Of a stretch of 16,567 nucleotides of DNA, positions 1-6,128 are shown piece after piece. The notes under the pieces are model-generated. The model was not told the DNA's origin. It worked only from the letters and a program-made list of their open reading frames with translations, and ran no database searches. The position numbers and the translations under genes are program-made. Within the stretch, counting starts at the first letter, position 1. Every line of letters starts with the position of its first letter. The DNA lies in assembly GCA_001789355.1 (NCBI GenBank), contig MFZI01000079.1, forward strand, positions 18,185 through 34,751. Reading direction: 5' to 3'. Source of the stretch: Candidatus Roizmanbacteria bacterium RIFCSPHIGHO2_01_FULL_39_8 (GTDB taxonomy: Bacteria > Patescibacteriota > Microgenomatia > UBA1406 > GWC2-37-13).

Positions 1-1122
1 GCTGTCTTAAATAAAGCAACCCAACTGGAACGAAAAGGAAAAAAAATAATTCATTTTGAAATAGGCCAGCCGGATTTTCCCACACCCAAAAACATTTCAG
101 AGGCAGGAATAAAAGCTATCCGCGCCGGATTCACCAAATACAATCCTCCTCTTGGCATTCTTCCGCTTCGCCTGGAGATCGCCAAGGAGTTAAACAAAAC
201 GAGAAAATTGAATGTCACTGAAAATAATATTGCGGTTACCCCTTCGGGAAAAGCCGCCATCTTTATTACGATGGCGTCTGTTCTCGAGAAAGGAGACGAG
301 GTGATCTATCCCGATCCCGGTTTTCCCACATACCATACTCTCATTGACTATTTCGGATCAATCAAAAAACCCATACCCTTAGTCGAAAAAAATAATTTCA
401 GTTTTGATATGAAGAAATTTAGGAAATATTTCTCAAAAAAAACCAAACTGATTATTCTTAATTCTCCAAGCAATCCAACCGGCGGCCTCATGCCGATCGA
501 AGATCTCAGAGAAATCGCAGAGACAATCAAAGGAACAAGCTGCTGGGTGATGACAGATGAGATGTATTCGAAAATTGTATACGATACAGCGATTTATCCA
601 AGTTTTTATGGATTGAAAGGAATACAAGATCAGACAATACTCGTGGACGGATTTTCCAAGACATACTCGATGACAGGGTGGAGGATTGGCTATATGAGCT
701 GCCCAAAAAGAATCATCGACAAAATAGATTATCTTCTTACTCATACGGTCGGATGCACCGCTACCTTTACACAAATGGCTGTACTGGAAGGAATGAAAAG
801 TAAACAGCTGCAATTAAAAACTATGGTCAAAGAATTCAAAAAAAGACGTGACTTTGTCGTCTCTGAACTAAACAGAATAAAAGGTGTCAACTGCCAGATT
901 CCGCTTGGAGCTTTTTATGCATTTCCCAATATCTCATCTTTTAAAAAATCCTCTCGCTGGCTTGCCAATTATATTCTGGAGAATGCTGGGGTTGCGCTTC
1001 TTGACGGAACTGCTTTTGGCACCTATGGTGAGGGCTACTTCAGAATTTCTTATGCCGCCTCCCTAGATAATCTGAGAGAAGGCATTGCCCGAATTAAAAA
1101 AGCCCTGCTGAAGTTATCCTGA
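1..1122 (+). CDS. Class I PLP aminotransferase, probably aspartate aminotransferase (5' end missing)
   Basis: The frame is open from the first base, so the gene starts upstream of the window; 373 residues are visible and probably only 10-20 are missing. Seen: the N-terminal substrate/cofactor segment FEIGQPDFPTP, the NSPSNPTGG loop, and the PLP-lysine motif SKTYSMTGWRIGY with the Schiff-base lysine at codon 220 of the fragment. These are signatures of fold-type I aminotransferases of the AspC/aromatic group. A TTG at 208 could be mistaken for a start, but the conserved GQPDFPTP segment lies upstream of it in the same frame. The family transfers an amino group between an amino acid and a 2-oxo acid in the cytoplasm. 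An aspartate role is inferred from the motifs and from the aspartate-pathway operon that converges on it from the other strand, 61 bp away. Substrate could equally be another amino acid, since these motifs do not fix specificity. Confidence 0.88.
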   Translation, partial: AVLNKATQLERKGKKIIHFEIGQPDFPTPKNISEAGIKAIRAGFTKYNPPLGILPLRLEIAKELNKTRKLNVTENNIAVTPSGKAAIFITMASVLEKGDEVIYPDPGFPTYHTLIDYFGSIKKPIPLVEKNNFSFDMKKFRKYFSKKTKLIILNSPSNPTGGLMPIEDLREIAETIKGTSCWVMTDEMYSKIVYDTAIYPSFYGLKGIQDQTILVDGFSKTYSMTGWRIGYMSCPKRIIDKIDYLLTHTVGCTATFTQMAVLEGMKSKQLQLKTMVKEFKKRRDFVVSELNRIKGVNCQIPLGAFYAFPNISSFKKSSRWLANYILENAGVALLDGTAFGTYGEGYFRISYAASLDNLREGIARIKKALLKLS

Positions 1123-1183
1123 TTAATCAAAATTCTTTTTTAGAAAGCGGTCGAAGTCTCACGAGTCACAATCTATCAGATCC

Positions 1184-2272
1184 TTATTTTGCTAAAGACT
1201 CTACATATCCTTTTTTATACAGGAGCTCTGCCATAAGAATAGCCCCACCTGCAGCTCCTCTTACCGTATTATGAGAAAGCGCTATGAAATGCCAATCAAA
1301 TTGTTTGCCTTCCCTCAATCTCCCCATCGTTATTCCCATCCCGTCCTCAAAGTTTCGGTCCACTCTGGTCTGAGGTCTTGACTCATCCGACAAGTACTTG
1401 ATGAATCTCTTAGGAGATGAGGGAAGTCTCAAATTCTTGAGCGGATTAAAACTTTCTATTGCAGATACAATCTGCTTTCGTGATGGTTTTCGCTTAAATG
1501 TAACCGAGACAGAAGCCATGTGTCCGTCTGTTGCCGGGACTCTTATGCATGTTGCCGCAATCACGGGTTTCCTGGCGTTTTTAATTTTTCCGTCAACCAT
1601 CTTACCCCATATCTTCATCGGTTCCCGCTCTGATTTGAGCTCCTCACCTCCGATGAAAGGAATTAAGTTGTCAGCCATCTCTGGCCAGGTTTCAAACGTT
1701 TTGCCTGCTCCTGATATGGCTTGAAGGCTCGTCACGTGAACTTTGGTCGGCTCGAATCTCTTCAGCGCTGTTAAAATCGATACATACGATTGGATCGAAC
1801 AGTTTGGCTTTACCCCTATGAGACCGGTTGTCCATCCGCGGTTTTTTCTTTGCACGTCGATAAGTTTGAGATGTTCCTGGTTTATCTCCGGCATGACCAT
1901 GGGCACATCCACTGTCCACCTGTGGGCGGAATTGTTGCTCGCCACAGGAATTCCGGCCTTTGCAAAGCGGATCTCGATCTGTTTGATTTTTTCTTTATCC
2001 ATGTCGAGCGCAGAAAAAACCAAATCTACTTCCTTAACAATCCTGTCGAAATCATTCTCCATGGCCATCACAGCAAGATTTCCTACTCTGGTGGGAATCG
2101 GAGACTCCATATACCATCTTTTTGCAACGGCTTGCCTATATCGCTTACCTGCTGAAGCTGGTGATGCCGCGACTACCACAACCTCAAAAAATGGATGCCC
2201 GTCCAAAAGTGAAATAAATCTTTGCCCGACCATGCCGGTTGCTCCCAACACTCCTACTCTTAATTTTTTCAT
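1184..2272 (-). CDS. asd: Aspartate-semialdehyde dehydrogenase, archaeal/fungal type
   Basis: Reduces aspartyl-4-phosphate to aspartate semialdehyde with NADPH, the branch point to lysine, threonine and methionine. The 362-residue protein begins with a Rossmann nucleotide-binding loop (GVLGATGMVGQRF, residues 7-19). It carries the catalytic cysteine in KPNCSIQ (C158), an ISGAGKT segment (187-192) and the active-site histidine in RVPATDGHMASV (H251). The length and the PNCS/DGH contexts match the archaeal/fungal-type family rather than the classical proteobacterial Asd. The ATG lies one base after the stop of the homoserine dehydrogenase gene, so it is the third gene of a kinase-dehydrogenase-dehydrogenase operon and probably translationally coupled. 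An AAGAG stretch about 8 nt upstream may serve as ribosome binding site. Hand counts of sampled 60-base lines inside it give about 53-55% GC, far above the glycan genes further right. Confidence 0.95.
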   Translation of the reverse strand: MKKLRVGVLGATGMVGQRFISLLDGHPFFEVVVVAASPASAGKRYRQAVAKRWYMESPIPTRVGNLAVMAMENDFDRIVKEVDLVFSALDMDKEKIKQIEIRFAKAGIPVASNNSAHRWTVDVPMVMPEINQEHLKLIDVQRKNRGWTTGLIGVKPNCSIQSYVSILTALKRFEPTKVHVTSLQAISGAGKTFETWPEMADNLIPFIGGEELKSEREPMKIWGKMVDGKIKNARKPVIAATCIRVPATDGHMASVSVTFKRKPSRKQIVSAIESFNPLKNLRLPSSPKRFIKYLSDESRPQTRVDRNFEDGMGITMGRLREGKQFDWHFIALSHNTVRGAAGGAILMAELLYKKGYVESLAK

Positions 2273-2273
2273 A

Positions 2274-3356
2274 TTATGCTCTTAATATTCTGATAATTTT
2301 TAATAAGTCCGCAAATACTCCTGCAGCGGTTACCTCGATTCCAGCTCCTGGACCTTTGATGATCATTGGATTCGCTTTATATCTTTCAGACCGAATCTTA
2401 ATGATATTATCCGGTCCTTTTAAAGATCCTATATCGCCTGAAATCTGCACTTCTTTCAGTGAGACCTCTGTTTTGTTTTTTGTCACCACTGCTACATAGC
2501 GCAATGTTTTTCTTTCTCGCAAAGCGTTCGAAAGCCTTTTTTTGTAGCCTGAATCGAGCCTATGGACTTGAGAGAGGAACTCATCGGCGCTCAACCTTTT
2601 CATTTCTTCAGGATACAAGGGTATCGTTTTAATATTTTTCAGAGAAATTCGTTTTCCCAGCAGTCGAGAAAGTATCAAGGCTTTTCTTGCAACATCAATT
2701 CCAGATAAATCATCTCGAGGGTCAGGTTCTGTATATCCCAATTCTTTTGCCGCTAAAACTGCTCCGGAGAAGGGAGATCCTTTTTCAAGTTCACTAAAAA
2801 TAAATCCGAGCGTACCGGAAAAACAACCCTCAATCTCTTCTATCTTATCTCCCGACTCTATCATATCTTTGACTGTTGAGATCACGGGAAGGCCTGCTCC
2901 CACTGTAGTTTCATAAAAAAAACTTTGCTGAAATGGATTAAATTTTTTGCGATCGCTAAGCTCTGATATCAAAGTCTTCTTATTCGAAACTACGGCAAAT
3001 CCTCCCCTTTCCAACTGATATATGAGAAGATCAACTGTCTTATCTGACGCCGATGTATCAAGCAAGACAGATTTTTTGGGGATGAATCTCATCAGTTGTT
3101 TAATGTGAGTTTGACCGGGGGTATTTAGCCACCGTAAGTTTTCGTCTTTATTAATAACTTTTTTTATTTCCTTATCACTTAGACCATCGCGGCTGAATAA
3201 ATATTTGTCTGATCTGACTATTCCGGAGACTATTATTTTTATCCCGAACACAGATTGGATTAATTTTTTTTGCTCTAGAAGAATCCGCAAAAAAGCTTTT
3301 CCTACATTACCCGGCCCAAGATGAATAATGTTAAGAGATGACTGTACCCCTGGCAT
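2274..3356 (-). CDS. hom: Homoserine dehydrogenase, ThrA/MetL C-terminal-like
   Basis: Reduces aspartate semialdehyde to homoserine for threonine and methionine synthesis. With the ATG at 3356 the protein is 360 residues: NAD(P)-binding IIHLGPGNVGKAFL (10-23), SNKK (124-127), YETTVGAGLPVIST (149-161) and the substrate/catalytic stretch GYTEPDPRDDLSGIDVARK (207-225), ending with GPGAGIEVTAAGVFADLL. The TEPDPRDDLSG and C-terminal VTAAGVFADLL motifs are those of the dehydrogenase half of fused aspartokinase-homoserine dehydrogenases. No C-terminal ACT domain is present, unlike many free-standing Hom proteins. The frame stays open upstream to an ATG at 3413, but that extension is not Rossmann-like and overlaps the kinase by 83 bp, so 3356 is preferred; it still overlaps the kinase stop by 26 bp. 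A GGATCC stretch 3 nt before the ATG is at best a poor ribosome binding site, so coupling to kinase translation is likely. Confidence 0.93.
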   Translation of the reverse strand: MPGVQSSLNIIHLGPGNVGKAFLRILLEQKKLIQSVFGIKIIVSGIVRSDKYLFSRDGLSDKEIKKVINKDENLRWLNTPGQTHIKQLMRFIPKKSVLLDTSASDKTVDLLIYQLERGGFAVVSNKKTLISELSDRKKFNPFQQSFFYETTVGAGLPVISTVKDMIESGDKIEEIEGCFSGTLGFIFSELEKGSPFSGAVLAAKELGYTEPDPRDDLSGIDVARKALILSRLLGKRISLKNIKTIPLYPEEMKRLSADEFLSQVHRLDSGYKKRLSNALRERKTLRYVAVVTKNKTEVSLKEVQISGDIGSLKGPDNIIKIRSERYKANPMIIKGPGAGIEVTAAGVFADLLKIIRILRA

Positions 3357-4224
3357 TTGGATCCAAAAAACTTCTAATGTAAATAGGAATTTTTTTTCTC
3401 TTGACCGGGGCAATCGCCTTGTGGTAAATAACTTTAGCTCCTTTTTTAGCCATTCGATAAGCTTCTGAATATGACATATTTGTCAACAATTTTGCATTTT
3501 TATCCTCCTTGGGATTAGCTGAAAAAAAACCTCCGACATCCTTCCAAAGATAAAGAGCTTTTGCGTTTAGATATCCGGCAAAAAATGCAGCGGATAAATC
3601 AGACCCTCCACGTCCAAGCGTGGTGGTGCATCCGTCGTGAGAAAAACCGATAAATCCCGTAATGACAGGAATGATATTGTTATGAATAAGAGGATAAAGT
3701 ATTACTCTTATTTGATCTTCCGTTTTTTTATAGAGAGGTCTAGCATTTCCGAACTGGGAAGTTGTAGCCATAATATATGAGGCATCAATTGGATAGGCTA
3801 ACACATGGTAACGCTCAAGCGCTTCAGCGATAAGCCTGCAACTGAATCTTTCACCGAACGAAACAATATAGTCTTCTCGCGCTTTTGTCATTTCCTTTCT
3901 ATGTACATTCCTCAAAAAAATTTCTAGCAGTTCAAAAAGTTTAATAAGCTCAATCTGAACTTTTATCGCTCTCTGTTTTTTATTGATAACTTTAAGTGTA
4001 ATAAGATGATCTTTTTTAATGTTCTGGAATAATTTCAGAGCTTTCTCGAGTTTTTTACCTCTTATGAGGCTAGTAATTTCATAAAGTTTGTCAGTGACCC
4101 CTTTCATTGCTGAAACAACGAGAATTATTTTATTCTTCTTAGAAAATTTTTTAACGATTGTGCAGGTGAGGCGGATGTTACGAATATCTGCAAGCGATGC
4201 ACCACCGAATTTCATTACTATCAT
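3331..4224 (-). CDS. lysC: Aspartate kinase, catalytic domain only (no ACT domains)
   Basis: Phosphorylates aspartate with ATP, the committed step of the aspartate pathway. From the ATG at 4224 the protein has 297 residues: MKFGGAS with the conserved lysine (K5), VSFGERFS (121-128), TTLGRGGSDLSAAF (201-214), and WKDVGGFFSANP (227-238), which stands where the family usually has W-T-D-V-D-G-x-x-T-A-D-P. It stops right after the DPNARGT segment that closes the catalytic domain. The ~150 residues of paired ACT domains that bind lysine or threonine in most bacterial kinases are absent, so feedback control by them is unlikely unless supplied elsewhere. In-frame ATGs also exist at 4254 and 4236. 4224 gives the family-typical MIVMKFGG start and lies just downstream of an extended -10 box. 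It is the first gene of the lysC-hom-asd operon. Confidence 0.92.
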   Translation of the reverse strand: MIVMKFGGASLADIRNIRLTCTIVKKFSKKNKIILVVSAMKGVTDKLYEITSLIRGKKLEKALKLFQNIKKDHLITLKVINKKQRAIKVQIELIKLFELLEIFLRNVHRKEMTKAREDYIVSFGERFSCRLIAEALERYHVLAYPIDASYIMATTSQFGNARPLYKKTEDQIRVILYPLIHNNIIPVITGFIGFSHDGCTTTLGRGGSDLSAAFFAGYLNAKALYLWKDVGGFFSANPKEDKNAKLLTNMSYSEAYRMAKKGAKVIYHKAIAPVKRKKIPIYIRSFLDPNARGTVIS

Positions 4225-4237
4225 ATTTTTCGACATA

Positions 4238-4246
4238 ATTGTATCA
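4238..4246 (-). promoter_or_regulatory. Possible extended -10 box for the lysC-hom-asd operon
   Basis: On the minus strand TGATACAAT reads as an extended -10 (TGn + TACAAT). Transcription would start near 4231, leaving a leader of about 6-7 nt before the ATG at 4224 and excluding the upstream ATGs. No convincing -35 box was found at 16-18 bp, so this is tentative. Confidence 0.35.
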
Positions 4247-4286
4247 AAATTCATGCAAATATAGAGTGATCAATATTGCATCATAA

Positions 4287-4315
4287 TTGTACATCTATTT
4301 TCGGAGTGGTATACT
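4287..4315 (+). promoter_or_regulatory. Sigma70-like promoter upstream of a glycosyltransferase remnant
   Basis: TTGTAC (4287-4292), a 17-bp spacer and TATACT (4310-4315), preceded by TG at the extended -10 position. This is the best-formed promoter of the gene-poor stretch. Transcription would begin near 4322 and run into the truncated GT2 frame at 4348. It is divergent from the lysC operon. Confidence 0.6.
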
Positions 4316-4347
4316 AGTTAAGTTCGTCAAACATCGTTTAATTACCT

Positions 4348-4470
4348 ATGGCATTTAATAATCAACTCGTTAGCGTGATCAGCGTCAACTTCGGCGGACT
4401 ACCTTTTCTACAAAAACTTGTCAAATCGATTAAAATACAGATGTTTCCTAATTATGGATTTTTTGCTTAA
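4348..4470 (+). pseudogene. N-terminal stump of a family 2 glycosyltransferase
   Basis: A 40-codon frame starts at ATG 4348 and ends at TAA 4468-4470. Its residues 7-36, LVSVISVNFGGLPFLQKLVK followed by SIKIQMFPNY, align with the first beta strand and helix of GT2 enzymes. For comparison, the intact paralogue at 7247 opens LVSIVIPTFN and continues CLESVKKQTYKNIE, and the one at 13724 opens ISVIILTFNG and continues CLPTIRKQTYKNFE. The match stops abruptly where the family continues with E-I-I-V-V-D-N, and none of the three plus frames downstream restores that sequence. It is therefore read as the remains of a deleted or disrupted gene, still behind an apparently good promoter. A functional 40-residue peptide is possible but less likely. 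Confidence 0.7.
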
Positions 4471-4520
4471 TATGGTTAGTTCTAGTTATGAAAGTTAGAC
4501 TGTTATAGCTCCCTTATTTT

Positions 4521-4558
4521 GTCATTGCGAGCGGTGATTTGTGATGCGAAGCAATCTC
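4521..4558. repeat. Dispersed palindromic repeat of the GTCATTGCGAG...GCAATCTC type
   Basis: The element opens with GTCATTGCGAGC and closes with GCGAAGCAATCTC. The outer arms ATTGC (4524-4528) and GCAAT (4551-4555) are inverted. The ends match a repeat known from intergenic regions of many unrelated bacteria, where the middle usually reads like AGCGAAGCGAC; here the middle (GGTGATTTGTGAT) has diverged. Only one copy lies in this window, so repetition in this genome is inferred from the ends alone. It sits just after the GT2 stump, consistent with a rearrangement-prone site. Confidence 0.6.
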
Positions 4559-4665
4559 AACCCAATCGGCAATAACTTTGCAGTAGAAAAACTGGTTAAA
4601 GAGGACCATTATCGAATTCATGAGCTAGAGTAAAAAAAATTTCCCTAAATTCAACCACGCTCATT

Positions 4666-4674
4666 TGATATGAT
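4666..4674 (+). promoter_or_regulatory. Extended -10 box abutting the deacetylase start
   Basis: TGATATGAT (TGn + TATGAT) ends 6 nt before the ATG at 4681, so transcription would start at or within a base or two of the start codon, giving a leaderless or nearly leaderless mRNA for the first gene of the glycan unit. There is no Shine-Dalgarno sequence. No clear -35 box was found, which an extended -10 can tolerate. Confidence 0.45.
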
Positions 4675-4680
4675 ATACGA

Positions 4681-5436
4681 ATGCTCAATTATCTTTCGAT
4701 CGATCTTGAGTCCTGGGCAATGCCAAATACCCCCGAATTTTTACAGCTCAAAAGTCAGCAGAAAAAAAGACTGGATAATGGTCATGCTGAAAAGTCAACC
4801 CTGAAAATTTTGGACATTCTGCAAAAAACAAAAACTAAAACTACTTTTTTTATCGTTGGACAGATTTACCAATGGTATCCAAAACTTGTAGAAAAAATCA
4901 CAAGGGATGGACACGAAGTTGCTTTTCATACCCACGCACATGACCCCTTGCCCGATGAGTCGTCCCTCATCAGGAGTCTCGAACTCTCCAAGGAATTTAT
5001 TCAAAAATTCAAACCCATTGGCTTTCGCGCCCCTCGCATCAATTTTGGAAAAAAATATTTTCCGATCTTGAAAAAATACGGATTCAAGTATGATTCCTCC
5101 AGCTATGGAGAGTTTTATTCCCAGTTTGTCTATAAAAAAGTGAAGGAGTTCCCTGTTTCCGCTTGGAAAAAAATTCCTATAGGCTCAGGCTATTTTATCG
5201 GACTTTTAGGAAATCACATTGACAAGGTTTATCAAAGACTCAATCGATCAAATACGCCTTTCATATCATTTCTTCACAACTGGCAGATACTCTCACCGTT
5301 GAAACCTACCTTTCCCACACGTAGCTATCTCATTACTCATCCGCATTATTTTCCTTACCTAAAAAATACGTCTAAATCATTAGAATATTTGGTGAAAAAA
5401 TTTTCTATTTCACCGATGAAAAATTTGTTACAATGA
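4681..5436 (+). CDS. Polysaccharide deacetylase (NodB fold, carbohydrate esterase 4-like)
   Basis: A 251-residue protein with NodB-homology motifs: SIDLESW near the N-terminus (catalytic-base aspartate candidate D8), HTHAHD with the metal-binding H-x3-H pair H83/H87, GFRAPRINFG (114-123) supplying the conserved arginine, and FLHNW with a late histidine (H199). The family removes N- or O-acetyl groups from polysaccharides using a divalent metal. The SIDLESW opening resembles the SVDVEDW form found in deacetylases of exopolysaccharide clusters rather than the T-F-D-D form of chitin or peptidoglycan deacetylases. No signal peptide is seen, so a cytoplasmic role on a lipid-linked precursor is possible. 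It is the first gene of the plus-strand glycan unit and is followed 7 nt later by a methyltransferase. Confidence 0.88.
   Translation: MLNYLSIDLESWAMPNTPEFLQLKSQQKKRLDNGHAEKSTLKILDILQKTKTKTTFFIVGQIYQWYPKLVEKITRDGHEVAFHTHAHDPLPDESSLIRSLELSKEFIQKFKPIGFRAPRINFGKKYFPILKKYGFKYDSSSYGEFYSQFVYKKVKEFPVSAWKKIPIGSGYFIGLLGNHIDKVYQRLNRSNTPFISFLHNWQILSPLKPTFPTRSYLITHPHYFPYLKNTSKSLEYLVKKFSISPMKNLLQ
5426..5434 (+). promoter_or_regulatory. Possible extended -10 box before the methyltransferase
   Basis: TGTTACAAT (TGn + TACAAT) overlaps the end of the deacetylase gene and ends 9 nt before the ATG at 5444. No -35 box was recognised and no Shine-Dalgarno site precedes this start. In such AT-rich DNA it could be chance. 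Confidence 0.3.
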
Positions 5437-5443
5437 ACTTCTC

Positions 5444-6121
5444 ATGTTAAAGCAAAGACAATACTGGAACAACAAAATAATCGAGTGGAGTGCTTCGGGG
5501 TATCGGAAAAAAAAAGAGAAAATAAGCCTTGTCGAGCGGATTGCCTACCCATTTAGAAAGGCCGACAAAAGATACTTAGCCGGGATAGAACTTATTGGTC
5601 CTCTCGCTAAGAATAAGGTCGTTCTTGACTTGGGATTTGGGGTGGGAGATTTTTCTTTTGGCATAATAAAATACGGTCCAAAAAAAGTGTTTGGGATAGA
5701 TATTGCAGACTCCGCCGTTGCTTTTGCTATGAAAGTGGCTATAAAAAAGAAGGTAGAGAGGAGAGTGCAATTTAGAAGGGGAGACGTGACGCAAATGAAG
5801 ACTCTCCCCGAATCGGATATTATAGTCGGTTTAGGTTTCATAGATTATTTAAATAGAAATCAACTTAGATATTTATTTAAACTAATCGGCAAAAGGAAAT
5901 TCCTTTTCTCTTACTTTGAAAAAAAACTATCCATATTAAATTTGATTCATTCAGTCTACGTAAAATTTCAAAACTGTCCAGGAGCATTTAAGTTTACGAG
6001 AAAAGAGATGAAACGTATAATTCCTCTATCGGCAAAGACTTCCCTTATTTCTAAAAATAATCTCGTTTTCATCACAAATATACCAAATTTAAAGGAGTTG
6101 GACTGGCAATATAAGTTATAA
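5444..6121 (+). CDS. SAM-dependent methyltransferase (class I Rossmann fold)
   Basis: The 225-residue protein has a class I methyltransferase core: motif I VVLDLGFGVGDFSFG (59-73), an acidic residue after strand 2 in FGIDIADS (D86), and RRGDVTQM (111-118) at the adenine-binding position. Motif I has phenylalanine where D-L-G-C-G-T-G is typical. The substrate cannot be read from the sequence. Position between a deacetylase and a nucleotide-sugar epimerase suggests it methylates a sugar or glycan intermediate. The N-terminal 50 residues are basic and lack membrane segments, so it is likely soluble. It is 7 nt downstream of the deacetylase and 7 nt upstream of the epimerase, so all three are probably co-transcribed. 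Confidence 0.82.
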   Translation: MLKQRQYWNNKIIEWSASGYRKKKEKISLVERIAYPFRKADKRYLAGIELIGPLAKNKVVLDLGFGVGDFSFGIIKYGPKKVFGIDIADSAVAFAMKVAIKKKVERRVQFRRGDVTQMKTLPESDIIVGLGFIDYLNRNQLRYLFKLIGKRKFLFSYFEKKLSILNLIHSVYVKFQNCPGAFKFTRKEMKRIIPLSAKTSLISKNNLVFITNIPNLKELDWQYKL

Positions 6122-6122
6122 T
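6117..6122 (+). promoter_or_regulatory. TATAAT box 6 nt before the epimerase start
   Basis: A perfect TATAAT overlaps the methyltransferase stop codon and ends 6 nt before the ATG at 6129, another arrangement that would give a leaderless transcript. No good -35 box is present and the local DNA is AT-rich, so chance occurrence is a real alternative. Confidence 0.28.
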
Positions 6123-6128
6123 TATAGA

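Larger units (their letters stand above)
4255..4680. other. Gene-poor junction between the aspartate operon and the glycan cluster
   Basis: This 426-bp stretch separates divergent transcription units. Besides the promoter (4287-4315), the GT2 stump (4348-4470), the palindromic repeat (4521-4558) and the -10 box (4666-4674), it holds a 29-codon frame at 4544-4633 that begins inside the repeat and ends RIHELE. That peptide was not recognised and may be chance or the tail of a lost gene. No RNA gene or rho-independent terminator was seen. Confidence 0.7.

Noticed and set aside
208..1122. TTG at 208 as the start of the aminotransferase
   Set aside because: Conserved family sequence (GQPDFPTP) is encoded upstream in the same frame from the window edge, so the gene is simply cut at its 5' end.
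1120..1138. Palindrome TGATTAATCA over the aminotransferase stop, followed by a T run, as a terminator between convergent genes
   Set aside because: The 5-bp arms have no loop between them and are AT-rich, so a stable hairpin is not credible.
1743..2285. A 180-codon plus-strand open frame opposite asd
   Set aside because: It is the antisense shadow of a well-supported gene; its translation shows no recognisable family motif.
3356..3413. ATG at 3413 as the homoserine dehydrogenase start
   Set aside because: The extra 19 residues have no counterpart before the Rossmann strand and lie wholly within the kinase gene; 3356 is more plausible.
4255..4680. Riboswitch or lysine/threonine attenuator upstream of the lysC operon
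   Set aside because: No leader peptide rich in regulatory codons, no conserved stem set and no terminator/antiterminator pair could be seen; the predicted leader is only a few bases long.
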